Shown here piece after piece: positions 34,691 through 43,828 of a stretch of DNA of 64,000 nt. Source of the DNA: Chloroflexota bacterium. GTDB lineage: Bacteria > Chloroflexota > Anaerolineae > Aggregatilineales > J027. The position numbers were made by a program, and so were the translations under genes. Position 1 is the stretch's first letter. Every line of letters begins with the position of its first letter. The DNA lies in the NCBI GenBank assembly GCA_024434115.1, contig QMIT01000007.1, positions 186,001-250,000 of the forward strand, read 5' to 3'. Under the pieces are notes generated by a model. That model was given only the letters and a program-made list of their open reading frames with translations, made no database searches and had not been told where the DNA came from.

Positions 34691-34720
34691 ATTATAGTTC
34701 ATTTTAGCGTAGTTCTTGAA
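34691..34720 (-). promoter_or_regulatory. Candidate promoter of the partner-switching operon
   Basis: On the minus strand TATAAT (34696-34691) is preceded 18 bases earlier by TTCAAG (34720-34715). The GTG start of the STAS gene is 42 bases downstream. The -10 box is a perfect consensus; the -35 is weak. Confidence 0.45.
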
Positions 34721-34811
34721 ATTTCAATCCTTAATAACAGGATATAGCTAAGGTGTATCGTAAAATTATGACAAAAAGCATTGAGGTGTCGCCAAATTGG
34801 AGGCCATCCTA

Positions 34812-34840
34812 TTGACCCATAGGTAACTTTCTGGCATACT
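34812..34840 (+). promoter_or_regulatory. Promoter of the T-box leader
   Basis: TTGACC (34812-34817) and CATACT (34835-34840) are 17 bases apart, placing transcription start about 10-20 bases before the first conserved T-box element. Confidence 0.6.
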
Positions 34841-34860
34841 CATTTTCACCAAAGGCATTG

Positions 34861-35152
34861 AGGGAGACCAGTACGCGGGCCATTGGAAGCGCAATTGTCA
34901 GAGAGTGGAGGCCATTGGCTGCAAGCCACCACCGCGCCGCAACCCGCCGAATTCACTCCGGAGCCGACTGCTGAAGGCATAACAATTTGCTGTGTAAGTA
35001 GCTCCGCAAAACCCGGCGTTAATGGGTGGAATCAAGTGGTCTGGTCATGTGACCGGGCAAACAGGGTGGTACCGCGAGTACGGTGAAATATACGGCGCTC
35101 GTCCCTGATAACGGTTTTTGGGGAAAAATCGTATCATGGGCGGGCGCTTTTG
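34861..35152 (+). ncRNA. T-box riboswitch leader, tRNA-Phe specific
   Basis: The canonical T-box AGGGTGGTACCGCG is at 35063-35076; its TGGT would pair with a tRNA end whose discriminator base is A, as in tRNA-Phe. Stem I marks are AGTA (34870-34873) and AGAGAG (34900-34905). The specifier reads GAATTCACTCC with TTC (34952-34954), a phenylalanine codon. A long terminator hairpin follows: the arm from GCGCTCGTCC (starting 35095) pairs with the arm ending GGGCGGGCGC (35138-35147), then a T run. The genes downstream are a small membrane protein and pheS, so uncharged tRNA-Phe should promote read-through. It fills most of the gene-free stretch 34650-35185. Confidence 0.92.
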
Positions 35153-35185
35153 CATTTTCATGGCCTTTGGTTAAGGGGGTCGTTT

Positions 35186-35620
35186 ATGCAATCGCCCAGA
35201 GACGAGCCAGAGGGCAGAAGTATTGATAAAACTTTGTACGATGTTGTGTCGCGTGCAATGGGGGCATATGTCAGTGGAGGTCGGACTCCCCTACATGAAG
35301 CCCAACTCTCTGAAAATACACTGCGCACGACATGGCTGCCCTATTTTGAGCGTTTTCTATTGGTGACTTGGTTGGTATTGTTTACCCTGATTTTTCAGGA
35401 GCAAGTTTTGGAGATGCCCGCCAGCCCAATTGAGCGCGTTATTATTGTTGTGATCGGGGTATGGTCATCGCTGATTGCGATGGGTATTGCCCTGCGGCGT
35501 TCGGGGTATCACGAGCCAATTGGTTATCAAGCCCGGATGCGCCGCCGAATTGTGACATTTTTCGCATCAACTCTATGGCTGGTGTTACTATCACTCGGTT
35601 TCTATTTTCTGATGAGGTGA
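35186..35620 (+). CDS. Small membrane protein between the T-box and pheS
   Basis: Not recognised. I use the ATG at 35186 (MQSPRDEPEGRS) because AAGGGGG precedes it; 144 residues. A hydrophilic N-terminal half is followed by three hydrophobic segments at about 55-73 (FLLVTWLVLFTLIF), 82-104 (RVIIVVIGVWSSLIAMGIAL) and 123-143 (FFASTLWLVLLSLGFYFL). Only 3 bases separate it from pheS, so it is co-transcribed under the phenylalanine T-box. Nothing in its sequence suggests a role in phenylalanine metabolism or transport. Confidence 0.7.
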   Translation: MQSPRDEPEGRSIDKTLYDVVSRAMGAYVSGGRTPLHEAQLSENTLRTTWLPYFERFLLVTWLVLFTLIFQEQVLEMPASPIERVIIVVIGVWSSLIAMGIALRRSGYHEPIGYQARMRRRIVTFFASTLWLVLLSLGFYFLMR

Positions 35621-35623
35621 GGA

Positions 35624-36658
35624 ATGCAAGCGGAACTCGAAAAAATCTATCAAGACGCGCTACAGGAACTAAAGGGCATCAATGATTCGGAGACCCTTGA
35701 AGGGTGGGAAATCAAATTCTTGGGGCGCAAAGGCCAGTTAACCTTGATGCTGCGCGAAACGGGCAAACTCCCGGAAGATCAACGCGCTGCCTTTGGGAAG
35801 CGGGCCAATGACATTAAAAACTTGCTCGTAACGGCCCATGAAGAACGCACCACCGCCATCCGCCAAATTGAATTGGGGCGGTCATTGGAAGAGGGCGAAT
35901 TGGATGTCACCCTACCGGGGCGTCCACGTCCAACAGGTGGTTTGCATCCTAGCACCCAAATGCTACGCCGCATTCAGGCCATTTGGGGCGAGATGGGCTT
36001 CCAAGTCTATCGTTCCCGCGATGTCGAGTCGGATGAAGTCAACTTCACGATGTTAAATATTCCTCCCTATCACCCGGCGCGGGATATGCAAGACACCTTC
36101 TATACCACGCAGGAAGATGTCATTTTGCGTACCCATACCTCCGGCGGGCAGGTTCGTGCCATGTGGGAATATGGCGATAACGGCACAAAGCCCATCCGCG
36201 TGATTCTGCCGGGGATGTGTTATCGCTATGAACAAATCAGCAACCGCAGCGAAATACAATTCCATCAGGTCGAAGGCTTGGCGGTAGGCCGGGGCATCCG
36301 TATGTCGGATTTGAAAGGCACCATCGCCGAATTTGCCAAGCGCATGTATGGGCAGGACGCACAAGTGCGGTATCGCGCTTCGTACTTCCCCTTCACCGAG
36401 CCAAGCATGGAAGTGGACGTGTCGTGTTCGTTGTGCGGCGGTGAAGGCTGCTCGGTCTGTAAATACAGCGGCTGGATTGAAATTATGGGCTGTGGTATGG
36501 TGCATCCGGTGGTGCTGCAAAATGGCGGCTACGACCCGACAGTTTGGAGTGGTTTCGCGTTTGGCATGGGGCCGGAGCGCATCGCCATGCGGAAACACAG
36601 CATTGATGACATCCGCAATTTCTGGGCCAATGACCTGCGGTTCTTAGAGCAGTTCTAG
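35624..36658 (+). CDS. pheS: Phenylalanine-tRNA ligase alpha subunit PheS
   Basis: Catalytic alpha subunit, 344 residues, normal length. The N-terminal coiled-coil region (about 1-90) leads to the class II core with RPTGGLHPSTQML, motif 2 around FHQVEGLAVG, FTEPSMEVDVSC and motif 3 GMGPERIAM. A CSLCGGEGCSVCKYSG insertion with paired cysteines, often seen in Gram-positive-type PheS, is present. Controlled by the T-box at 34861-35152. Its partner pheT is not adjacent: it lies 3.6 kb away on the opposite strand. Confidence 0.96.
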   Translation: MQAELEKIYQDALQELKGINDSETLEGWEIKFLGRKGQLTLMLRETGKLPEDQRAAFGKRANDIKNLLVTAHEERTTAIRQIELGRSLEEGELDVTLPGRPRPTGGLHPSTQMLRRIQAIWGEMGFQVYRSRDVESDEVNFTMLNIPPYHPARDMQDTFYTTQEDVILRTHTSGGQVRAMWEYGDNGTKPIRVILPGMCYRYEQISNRSEIQFHQVEGLAVGRGIRMSDLKGTIAEFAKRMYGQDAQVRYRASYFPFTEPSMEVDVSCSLCGGEGCSVCKYSGWIEIMGCGMVHPVVLQNGGYDPTVWSGFAFGMGPERIAMRKHSIDDIRNFWANDLRFLEQF

Positions 36659-36669
36659 GTGCTATAATG

Positions 36670-36699
36670 GGGGGAGGTTTTGACCTCTCCCATTTTTTT
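36670..36699 (+). terminator. Intrinsic terminator after pheS
   Basis: GGGGGAGGT (36670-36678) pairs with ACCTCTCCC (36683-36691) with one G-U pair and a TTTG loop, followed by seven T. It ends about 11 bases before the next start codon, so the next gene may need its own promoter or rely on read-through. Confidence 0.8.
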
Positions 36700-36710
36700 G
36701 AGGCGCAAAT

Positions 36711-37523
36711 ATGCTGATTCGATTAAACACAATCCACCACCCCACCACGATTGACGAAGCGATTCATTTATTGACCGAACGCAATACCCGCCCCTTGTAT
36801 GGCGGCGTGGCGCTGCATCGGGAATCGCCAACCCATGTGACGGCGGTAGTTGACCTTTCAAAATTAAAATTAGATCGTCACCGTGTATTCGATGCGGGTT
36901 TTTCATTGGGCAGCATGATGACATTGGAAAAGGCCCATCAAACCTGCTTGGAATTGGCCGAAAAAATTCCCAATGCCGGGTTCATCGCGGAGATGTTAAA
37001 ACTTGAAGCGCCTATCAATCAACGCAACACGCTTACAATTGGCGATGTGCTGGTGGAACAACGGCCTAATTCGATTTTCCTGACGGCCCTGACTGCGCTC
37101 GACGCTCAAGTGGATGCCAACGGTTGGCCGCGTTTTATTCACAATTGGCTGACCGCGCCGAAGCAGGAAGTTCAGCAGGCCTTGATTACTGAAATTGCAC
37201 TCGAAAAAGGCACACCCACTGCTCGCCACGCCTTCGAAAAAGTATCCCGCACTCCCGCCGATGACCCGATTGTTGGCGCAGTCGGCTATCTTGACCGCGA
37301 TGCCAACGGTAAGTTGCATGATGTCCGGTTGGCGCTGTGTGGTGTGGCCGATCACCCGATTCCATTGGGGGCGGTAGATGAAATCCTCATCGAAACCAAT
37401 GGCGATGTTGACCGCGCATTAACAGCCCTCAAACTTGACCCACCCAGCGACCATTGGGGTAGCCGCGAATATCGAACTGAGATGGCAAAACTCTTGGTGC
37501 GGCGCGTATTATCGCAGCTTTGA
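36711..37523 (+). CDS. Molybdopterin-dehydrogenase-type FAD-binding subunit (CoxM-like), orphan
   Basis: Protein of 270 residues resembling the medium FAD subunit of CO/xanthine dehydrogenases: IRLNTIHHPTTIDEAIHLLT at the start, LYGGVALH in place of the usual glycine-rich FAD loop, the INQRNTLTIGDVL segment, and a CoxM C-terminal domain (VSRTPADDPIVGAVGY onward). The FAD loops are weaker than in active enzymes. No molybdopterin large subunit or iron-sulfur small subunit is nearby. It may be a diverged flavoprotein with another role. Confidence 0.65.
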   Translation: MLIRLNTIHHPTTIDEAIHLLTERNTRPLYGGVALHRESPTHVTAVVDLSKLKLDRHRVFDAGFSLGSMMTLEKAHQTCLELAEKIPNAGFIAEMLKLEAPINQRNTLTIGDVLVEQRPNSIFLTALTALDAQVDANGWPRFIHNWLTAPKQEVQQALITEIALEKGTPTARHAFEKVSRTPADDPIVGAVGYLDRDANGKLHDVRLALCGVADHPIPLGAVDEILIETNGDVDRALTALKLDPPSDHWGSREYRTEMAKLLVRRVLSQL

Positions 37524-37567
37524 AAGCATACATACCTTAATCTTTTGTGGGCAACGAATCATAAATG

Positions 37568-37601
37568 TCTTTAGAATTTGACCTTCTAAAGATATTTTTT
37601 T
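37568..37601 (+). terminator. Intrinsic terminator after the FAD-subunit gene
   Basis: TCTTTAGAA (37568-37576) pairs perfectly with TTCTAAAGA (37584-37592) around a seven-base loop and is followed by T7. A TATAAT box at 37658-37663, in the remaining gap, may belong to the promoter of the next gene. Confidence 0.65.
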
Positions 37602-37771
37602 CTATTCTGTTTTGCCAACACAGCAGAAATCTTCGTGTCACATTTCGCAACTGTGGGTATAATCTTCTCCCGATAATCAAATGACGATTTGAATAATATA
37701 TCCCCCTGACCGCGAAATGCGCGTCAGTCTTTGCGCTAGAGAATTCAAAAAATAGGAGAAGAGGAATCCCC

Positions 37772-40168
37772 ATGAGTTATCAAATTCGCAAGGCGGCAGT
37801 CATCGGCTCTGGTACGATGGGTGGTGGGATTGCGGCGCTGTTAGCCAGTGTTGGCATCCCAGTGCTGCTGCTCGACATCCCCGCCCCGGATACCAAACCC
37901 GGTGATGCTCCCGCGAAACGAAATGCACTTGTCAACGGCAATCTCACGAATTTGATTAAAGGCAAACCCGCCCAATTTTTTAAAGCCGCTGATGTGGAAT
38001 TGGTTACGACAGGCAACACCGAAGATGACCTGCAAAAATTAGCCGACGCCGATTGGGTGGTCGAAGTTATCATTGAAAAATTGCCGATTAAGCAAGACCT
38101 GATGGCGCGGATTGATGCCGTGCGTAAACCCGGCTCAATTATCACGACCAATACTTCCGGCCTAAGCATTGCTGCCATTTGTCAGGGGCGCAGCAACGAT
38201 TTCCGCCGCCATTTCCTCGGCACACACTTTTTTAATCCGCCCCGCTACCTAAAACTATTGGAGATCATCCCGCACCCCGAAACCGACCCGGCCCTTGTGG
38301 ATTTTATGTTCAAATTTGGCTCGGAGCGGCTTGGTAAAGGTTGTGTATTGTGTAAGGACACCCCCAACTTTATCGCCAACCGTTTTATCAGCATCATTGG
38401 CAGTGTCGGCATCAATTACGCGCTGGACAATGGCTACACGGTGGAAGAAGTAGACGCCATCACTGGCCCACTCATTGGACACCCCAAAACAGCCACCTTC
38501 CGCCTACAAGATTTGGTCGGAATTGATGTCAGTGTGTATGTGGGTCGCAATCTGTACGATGCGGTGGTGGATGACCCCTGGCGCGATGTGCTGCATCACG
38601 AAAAGGCCGATCAACTCTTTGACTGGTTAATGAGTAACAAATTCTTGGGGCGCAAAACCAAACAGGGCTTCTATAAAACCGTCACGGTCAAGGGCGAACG
38701 AGTCCACATGCCCCTGAATTTGCAGACACTGGAATATGAAGAGCCGCAAAAAGTTCGGTTTGAGAGCGTCGGCAAACATCGCAAGATCGAAAACACGGGC
38801 GCACGTATCAAGGCCATGCTTAATGAAGAGGATCGCGCCGGACAATATTTGTGGCATCTGCACGCCGCGCTGTTTACCTATGCCTCGCTGAAATTGGGCG
38901 AGATTGCCAATACGATTGTGGACATTGACAATGCCAACAAATGGGGCTTTGCCCACGAGCTTGGCCCATTTGAAATCTGGGATGCTGTGGGTGTGGCGGA
39001 GACCCTGCCCCGTCTCACCACCAGCGGTTATGAAGTGGCAGGTTGGGTATTTGAGATGGTAGACAGCGGACACCCAACCTTCTATCAACGCAATGATAAG
39101 GGTGTGGTTGTTGGTTATTATGACCCGGCCAAGAAAGGCTATGTCCCACTCAAGGAAGATAAGCGGGTTATCATCATCAACACCCTCCGTGCCGAGAGCA
39201 AAGAAGTCGAACGGCTGGAAGGCGCAAGTTTGCTGGATATGGGCGATGGCGTTGGTCTCCTAGAATTTCATAGCAAGATGAACGCCATTGATACCGACAT
39301 CATCGAGATGGTAGATAAAGCTCTGAAGCGATTAGACGATCATTTTGACGGGTTGGTTATCAGCAATCAGGGCGACAACTTTTCCGTCGGTGCAAACCTC
39401 ATGATGGTTGTGATGGGCGTTCACAGCGAACAGTGGGACCAACTCGATTACGGTGTGCGTTCGGCCCAAACGCTGTATCAAATGCTGCGTTATGCTCCCA
39501 AACCTGTCGTGACCGCACCGTTTGGCATGACATTGGGTGGCGGCGCGGAAATTACAATGGCCGGGGCGCGGATTGTGGCCCACAGCGAATTGTATATGGG
39601 TCTGGTCGAATTTGGCGTCGGTCTGATTCCCGGTTGGGGTGGTTGCAAAGAACTGCTGCGCCGCATCGTCAATCCGGTCATGGAAGCTACCCCGAATGCT
39701 GATGTCCTGCCACATCTGCAAAAAGTATTTGAACAAATCGCGCTGGCAAAGGTGTCCGAAAGTGCGATGCAGGCCCGCGAAATGGGATTTCTGCTCCCCG
39801 GAGACCGTATCGTGATGAATCGTGACCATTTGTTAGCCGAGGCCAAACGCGAAGTGCTGCACCTGATTCCGAATTATGTGCCGCTGCGGTCTGGCAAGAT
39901 TTGGGCCGCTGGGCGCGACGCGCTGTCGGCGTTGGAGGTCGGGGCGTGGATGCTGCGTGAAGGCAACTATGCCACTGAATATGACATTGTGGTCGCCAAC
40001 AAACTGGCCTATATCCTGACGGGTGGTGGTCTCAGCGAACCGCAGTGGGTGGACGAACAGTACATTCTCGACTTGGAGCGTGAAACCATCCTGTCGTTGA
40101 TGCACGAGGAAAAGACACTGGCCCGTATCCAATATATGTTGGAAAACGGCTCCCCTCTACGTAATTAG
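37772..40168 (+). CDS. FadN-like 3-hydroxyacyl-CoA dehydrogenase / enoyl-CoA hydratase
   Basis: Bifunctional beta-oxidation enzyme of 798 residues, about the length of B. subtilis FadN. The NAD-binding fold begins IRKAAVIGSGTMGGGIAALL; the dehydrogenase active region includes GTHFFNPPRYLKLLEIIPH and KDTPNFIANRF. From about residue 480 a crotonase domain follows with FSVGANLMMVVMG and GMTLGGGAEITMAGARIVAH (oxyanion-hole segments). In FadN operons a thiolase and acyl-CoA dehydrogenase normally follow; here the next gene is the unrelated, convergent pheT, so this is a lone gene. Good ribosome-binding site (AGAGGAA). Confidence 0.9.
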   Translation: MSYQIRKAAVIGSGTMGGGIAALLASVGIPVLLLDIPAPDTKPGDAPAKRNALVNGNLTNLIKGKPAQFFKAADVELVTTGNTEDDLQKLADADWVVEVIIEKLPIKQDLMARIDAVRKPGSIITTNTSGLSIAAICQGRSNDFRRHFLGTHFFNPPRYLKLLEIIPHPETDPALVDFMFKFGSERLGKGCVLCKDTPNFIANRFISIIGSVGINYALDNGYTVEEVDAITGPLIGHPKTATFRLQDLVGIDVSVYVGRNLYDAVVDDPWRDVLHHEKADQLFDWLMSNKFLGRKTKQGFYKTVTVKGERVHMPLNLQTLEYEEPQKVRFESVGKHRKIENTGARIKAMLNEEDRAGQYLWHLHAALFTYASLKLGEIANTIVDIDNANKWGFAHELGPFEIWDAVGVAETLPRLTTSGYEVAGWVFEMVDSGHPTFYQRNDKGVVVGYYDPAKKGYVPLKEDKRVIIINTLRAESKEVERLEGASLLDMGDGVGLLEFHSKMNAIDTDIIEMVDKALKRLDDHFDGLVISNQGDNFSVGANLMMVVMGVHSEQWDQLDYGVRSAQTLYQMLRYAPKPVVTAPFGMTLGGGAEITMAGARIVAHSELYMGLVEFGVGLIPGWGGCKELLRRIVNPVMEATPNADVLPHLQKVFEQIALAKVSESAMQAREMGFLLPGDRIVMNRDHLLAEAKREVLHLIPNYVPLRSGKIWAAGRDALSALEVGAWMLREGNYATEYDIVVANKLAYILTGGGLSEPQWVDEQYILDLERETILSLMHEEKTLARIQYMLENGSPLRN

Positions 40169-40221
40169 TAGGTGATTTTAAAGGATGGCCTTAACGAAGA
40201 GACTGTCCTTTTATCGAAAAC

Positions 40222-40262
40222 AAAAAATGCCCTGCGTGATTGATTTGCACAGGGCATTTTTT
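40222..40262. terminator. Bidirectional terminator between fadN-like gene and pheT
   Basis: AAAAAATGCCCTG (40222-40234) pairs perfectly with CAGGGCATTTTTT (40250-40262). The symmetrical A and T tracts serve the two convergent genes. Confidence 0.85.
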
Positions 40263-40272
40263 AACGCATTGA

Positions 40273-42870
40273 TTAGGTGCGTAATTTAGCGCCCGCTTTT
40301 TCGAGCGCACGGATAATCTGTTGTTGGATACCATTCACGGCCTTATCAGTGAGGGTCTGCGAGTTGGTTTGGAAGGTTAGCGCATAGGCCAATGATTTTT
40401 GACCATCGGGAATCGGCTGACCACGATAGACATCAAACAACTTGACCTCTTTTAAGACCTTGCCACCCGACTGCCAGATGATATTTTCCAGATCAGCGGC
40501 CTGTGTACTTTCCGACACCACCACCGCGATGTCCCGATAGGCTGGGGGCAGTTGCGGCAAAGGTTGGACAGTGTGATCGGCGGGTACAAACGACAGCAGG
40601 ACATCCAGATCAAGTTCTCCCGCCAAAATCGGTTTCTTCAAATCCATGCCCAAACCAAAGGCTTCACGCACCAATGGGTGAACTTCCCCAACTACTCCGA
40701 CTTCCTTGCCATTGATTTTAAGCAAGGCTGTCCGTCCGGGGTGGAAGCTGGCATGTTCGGTGGCAGCATACACAATGGATCGTGCCGGAATCTTGAGATT
40801 AGTGAGCAGCGATTCCAGCACACCCTTCAAATCATAAAAATCTACGTTATCGAGCGAAGCACCACCCATCCAACCTGCGACATCACGTGGGCCAGCCATC
40901 AGCAATCCGAGATGCCGAAATTCGTCGGGCAACTCATTGGATTTGGCATAAAACACCGGGCCAATCTCAAACAATTGTTGACGTGGGTGATGATGAATAT
41001 TGGTGATGGCGTTATCCAGCAGTCCTGTCAGCAAGGTTTGGCGCAAGGCCGTGCGTTCCATGCTGATTGGATTGGCAATTTCAACATAATCACGTTTGGG
41101 CCATGACTGAGTTGCTCCATCGGGCGTCAATAGGGATTCATGTTCAGGCGTAGTGAAACGATAATTAATCACTTCGCGCAATCCGGCTTCAGCCAGCAAA
41201 TCCCGCACACGCTCCTCCAAATCCAACGCCGGGTTGCCGCGCTGGGGTGGCAGTTCATCAAACATAATCGTATTCGGGATGCGGTCATAACCGAAAATAC
41301 GAGCAATTTCTTCGGTCAAGTCGGAGCGGCCAATCACCCCTGTCGCAATATCCATGCGGTGATCGGGAACGGTGACAATCAAAGTGTCGGCTTTTTGTTC
41401 CACCGTGAATTGCAGACGGCGCAGCAAGGTAGCGGCTTCGGCAATCGGCACATCGAATCCTAACAGACGTTCTACATCGGCCATCGGCAGATCAACCGTG
41501 ACGACTTCGGGTGGGGCAGGATAATTGTCTACAATGCCGGGGGCCAATTCCGCACCCGCAACCTCGACCATCAATTGAATACCGCGCATCAAGCCGCGCA
41601 TTGCCATCGCTGGATGCACCCCGCGTGAGAAACGTGCCCCGGCCTCGCTGTAGACTTTCAGATTGCTCTGGGTTTTGCGAATGTTGATGAAATTCCAAGA
41701 CGCTGCTTCAAACAGAATATTTTGTGAGCCGGGGAAGTCCTTTTCGAGATCAACATCTTGTACTTCGGATTCGAGGCCGCCCATGACCCCTGCCAAACTC
41801 AATGACCCGGCAGTATCTGCCACCAATAAATTATGTGGGGCGAGCTTGTGGGTTTTGCCATCCAATGTGGTCAGTTCTTCGCCATTTTCGGGCAGGCGGG
41901 TAATGATGGTGGGGCGCTGGCCTTTGGCACGTCGCGCCAAAATATCATAATCGAAGGCGTGCGTCGGCTGGCCGATTTCGAACATGACATAATTGCTCAC
42001 ATCCACCACATTGTTGATTGGACGCTGACCGACCAGTTTTAGGCGGTGCTGCATCCATGCGGGTGATGGCTTGATAGTGATATTCCGCAGTAAGGCAGCC
42101 GTAAAGCGTGGATTCAATTCGGGATGGGTAATTTCAATACCAATCGCCTTTTCAACAGGTTCGCCTTTGGTGGGCGGCAGGGTGTAGTCCGGCTCGTGCA
42201 AGGGTAAATCCAACAGTGCCGCCACCTCACGGGCAACCCCCAACATACTCATAGTACGTGCGATATTCGGCAAAATATCAATTTCAAGGATGGCATCCCC
42301 CATCACCTCTACAAAGGGTGTGCCGGGAGCAAAGCGACTGTAGGTGGCATATTCTAACAGCATGATGCCTTCGTGTTCGCTGGAAATACCAAGTTCCATT
42401 TCCGAACAGACCATACAGCGATTGGGAATCCCGCGCAGGGCCTTTTCTTTGAGGATCATGCGCTGCACGCCGTCGCCATGCCCATCTATGACTTCCGCAC
42501 CTTCAAGGGCAAACGGGGTCAGCAAAGGTGGATTCAGTTGACCCTGACCTTTATATTCAAACAAATTGGGAGCACCGGTTACGACGGTTTCGCGTTGAGG
42601 GCCGCCATAATCCACTTCAGCTAATACCAGCTTGTCGGCGTTGGGATGGGCGGTCACTTCATAAATATAGCCCAACAGGATTTTTTCCCGATTCCATACC
42701 AAGTGGTCACTCGGCGGCACACCAAATCGCTCGGCGCTTTGGGGAATCCCCCGATATTCAATCCCTTTTACTTCCAATCCGGCCAGCGTCAAACGCTCGG
42801 CAAGGTATTCCACCGACACATCTGCCGGAATATCCACGAAATCACGCAGCCATGAGATAGGTACACGCAT
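40273..42870 (-). CDS. pheT: Phenylalanine-tRNA ligase beta subunit PheT
   Basis: Beta subunit, 865 residues, slightly longer than the common 790-810. It starts MRVPISWLRDFVDIPADVSV. The tRNA-binding OB domain spans about 45-165, B3/B4 editing about 220-400 (ALLRNITIKPSPAWMQHRL), B5 about 425-500, the core-like domain follows, and the anticodon-binding FDX-ACB domain ends the protein (LPPAYRDIAVVVSE). No T-box core is visible in the 200 bases upstream, so unlike pheS it seems not to be controlled by tRNA-Phe sensing. Confidence 0.95.
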   Translation of the reverse strand: MRVPISWLRDFVDIPADVSVEYLAERLTLAGLEVKGIEYRGIPQSAERFGVPPSDHLVWNREKILLGYIYEVTAHPNADKLVLAEVDYGGPQRETVVTGAPNLFEYKGQGQLNPPLLTPFALEGAEVIDGHGDGVQRMILKEKALRGIPNRCMVCSEMELGISSEHEGIMLLEYATYSRFAPGTPFVEVMGDAILEIDILPNIARTMSMLGVAREVAALLDLPLHEPDYTLPPTKGEPVEKAIGIEITHPELNPRFTAALLRNITIKPSPAWMQHRLKLVGQRPINNVVDVSNYVMFEIGQPTHAFDYDILARRAKGQRPTIITRLPENGEELTTLDGKTHKLAPHNLLVADTAGSLSLAGVMGGLESEVQDVDLEKDFPGSQNILFEAASWNFINIRKTQSNLKVYSEAGARFSRGVHPAMAMRGLMRGIQLMVEVAGAELAPGIVDNYPAPPEVVTVDLPMADVERLLGFDVPIAEAATLLRRLQFTVEQKADTLIVTVPDHRMDIATGVIGRSDLTEEIARIFGYDRIPNTIMFDELPPQRGNPALDLEERVRDLLAEAGLREVINYRFTTPEHESLLTPDGATQSWPKRDYVEIANPISMERTALRQTLLTGLLDNAITNIHHHPRQQLFEIGPVFYAKSNELPDEFRHLGLLMAGPRDVAGWMGGASLDNVDFYDLKGVLESLLTNLKIPARSIVYAATEHASFHPGRTALLKINGKEVGVVGEVHPLVREAFGLGMDLKKPILAGELDLDVLLSFVPADHTVQPLPQLPPAYRDIAVVVSESTQAADLENIIWQSGGKVLKEVKLFDVYRGQPIPDGQKSLAYALTFQTNSQTLTDKAVNGIQQQIIRALEKAGAKLRT

Positions 42871-43070
42871 CGCCGTTCCAAACTCCTGCTAATTATTTTC
42901 AATACACGGCATCAAAGGTATTTAATAGTAAAGCCAAGTGGTCATTTCGACAATGTAGAGGTTGACAGAAATGGGATGAATTGTTAGCAAATTGCAAGGC
43001 TAACGTCAGGATACTAGCGTATAATCAAGTTAAAGGTCTTTAGTGATGCTAGTGGTCATCATAAAAAATA

Positions 43071-43667
43071 ATGTGGCCTAGAAAACAACCAAAGCATCCT
43101 ATTGCTTGTGTGAGTGTAGCAGTTTTAGCGGGGATTGTGCTTGGAAGTAGTTTTATGCTATGGCGTCTTGCTGCCACAGTACCCCAACCGAGCAACCCAA
43201 CCAACACCCCCCTGCGTATAGAAGTGCAGACACCCACTCAAGTGGTTCAAGGGCCTGTTTTACTCATTCCGGCAGCACAGGTCTACACGGATGTGACTGA
43301 GGTTTATTTGACCCAAGCTGGCTGGGATGTTGCTAATCTGGGCCAAAAAGTAGGTTATTTGGAAGGCACTGCAAGGCCGGGCAGCGAACGCCATGTGATC
43401 TTGGTGGGCCATGTCGAACTACGGGATGGTACGCCGGGGGTTTTTGCAAAATTGGACGAACTGACGTTGGGTGATATAGTAATTTTGTATACGGGAGAAC
43501 GCGAAATTCGGTATACTGTGACTCAAGTTTTTGAGACAGACGCAAATGATTTAAATGTTATTGCAGGGATAGACAACGACCTACTTACACTCATTACTTG
43601 TGCCAATTATAGTTTTTTATCCAATACTTATCGAACGAGGGTGATCGTTCAAGCCAAGAAGATTTAA
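43071..43667 (+). CDS. Sortase-family transpeptidase (class D/E/F-like)
   Basis: Membrane-anchored cysteine transpeptidase, 198 residues. One N-terminal helix (about 12-36) is followed by a Pro/Thr-rich linker and the sortase barrel. The catalytic triad is visible as His114 (ILVGHVELRDGTPGVFAKLD), Cys177 (LLTLITCANYS) and Arg188 or Arg190 (TYRTRVIVQA). No LPxTG-type substrate or pilin gene is adjacent. A TATAAT at 43020-43025 could be its -10 box, and GTTAGC/GCTAAC (42983-43004) is a small inverted repeat near it. Confidence 0.85.
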   Translation: MWPRKQPKHPIACVSVAVLAGIVLGSSFMLWRLAATVPQPSNPTNTPLRIEVQTPTQVVQGPVLLIPAAQVYTDVTEVYLTQAGWDVANLGQKVGYLEGTARPGSERHVILVGHVELRDGTPGVFAKLDELTLGDIVILYTGEREIRYTVTQVFETDANDLNVIAGIDNDLLTLITCANYSFLSNTYRTRVIVQAKKI

Positions 43668-43828
43668 CTATTGAATGTTGCCCAATGATTTTTCAAGGGA
43701 ATGCTTATCTAAAGAGATAAGCGATTTTATCAGATCAAAGACAAATTTACTGGTTATTTATTCCTTTTATAAATTCGTGTGTACTGCGAATGGAAAGACC
43801 AGTACAACCTAGTAGGGAAACTGAACTT

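Noticed and set aside
38627..39088. Long antisense frame inside the fadN-like gene
   Set aside because: The fadN-like frame has clear dehydrogenase and hydratase motifs; the antisense frame has none.
42871..43070. Possible T-box leader for pheT
   Set aside because: I looked for the AGGGTGGTACCGCG-like core on the minus strand and found none.
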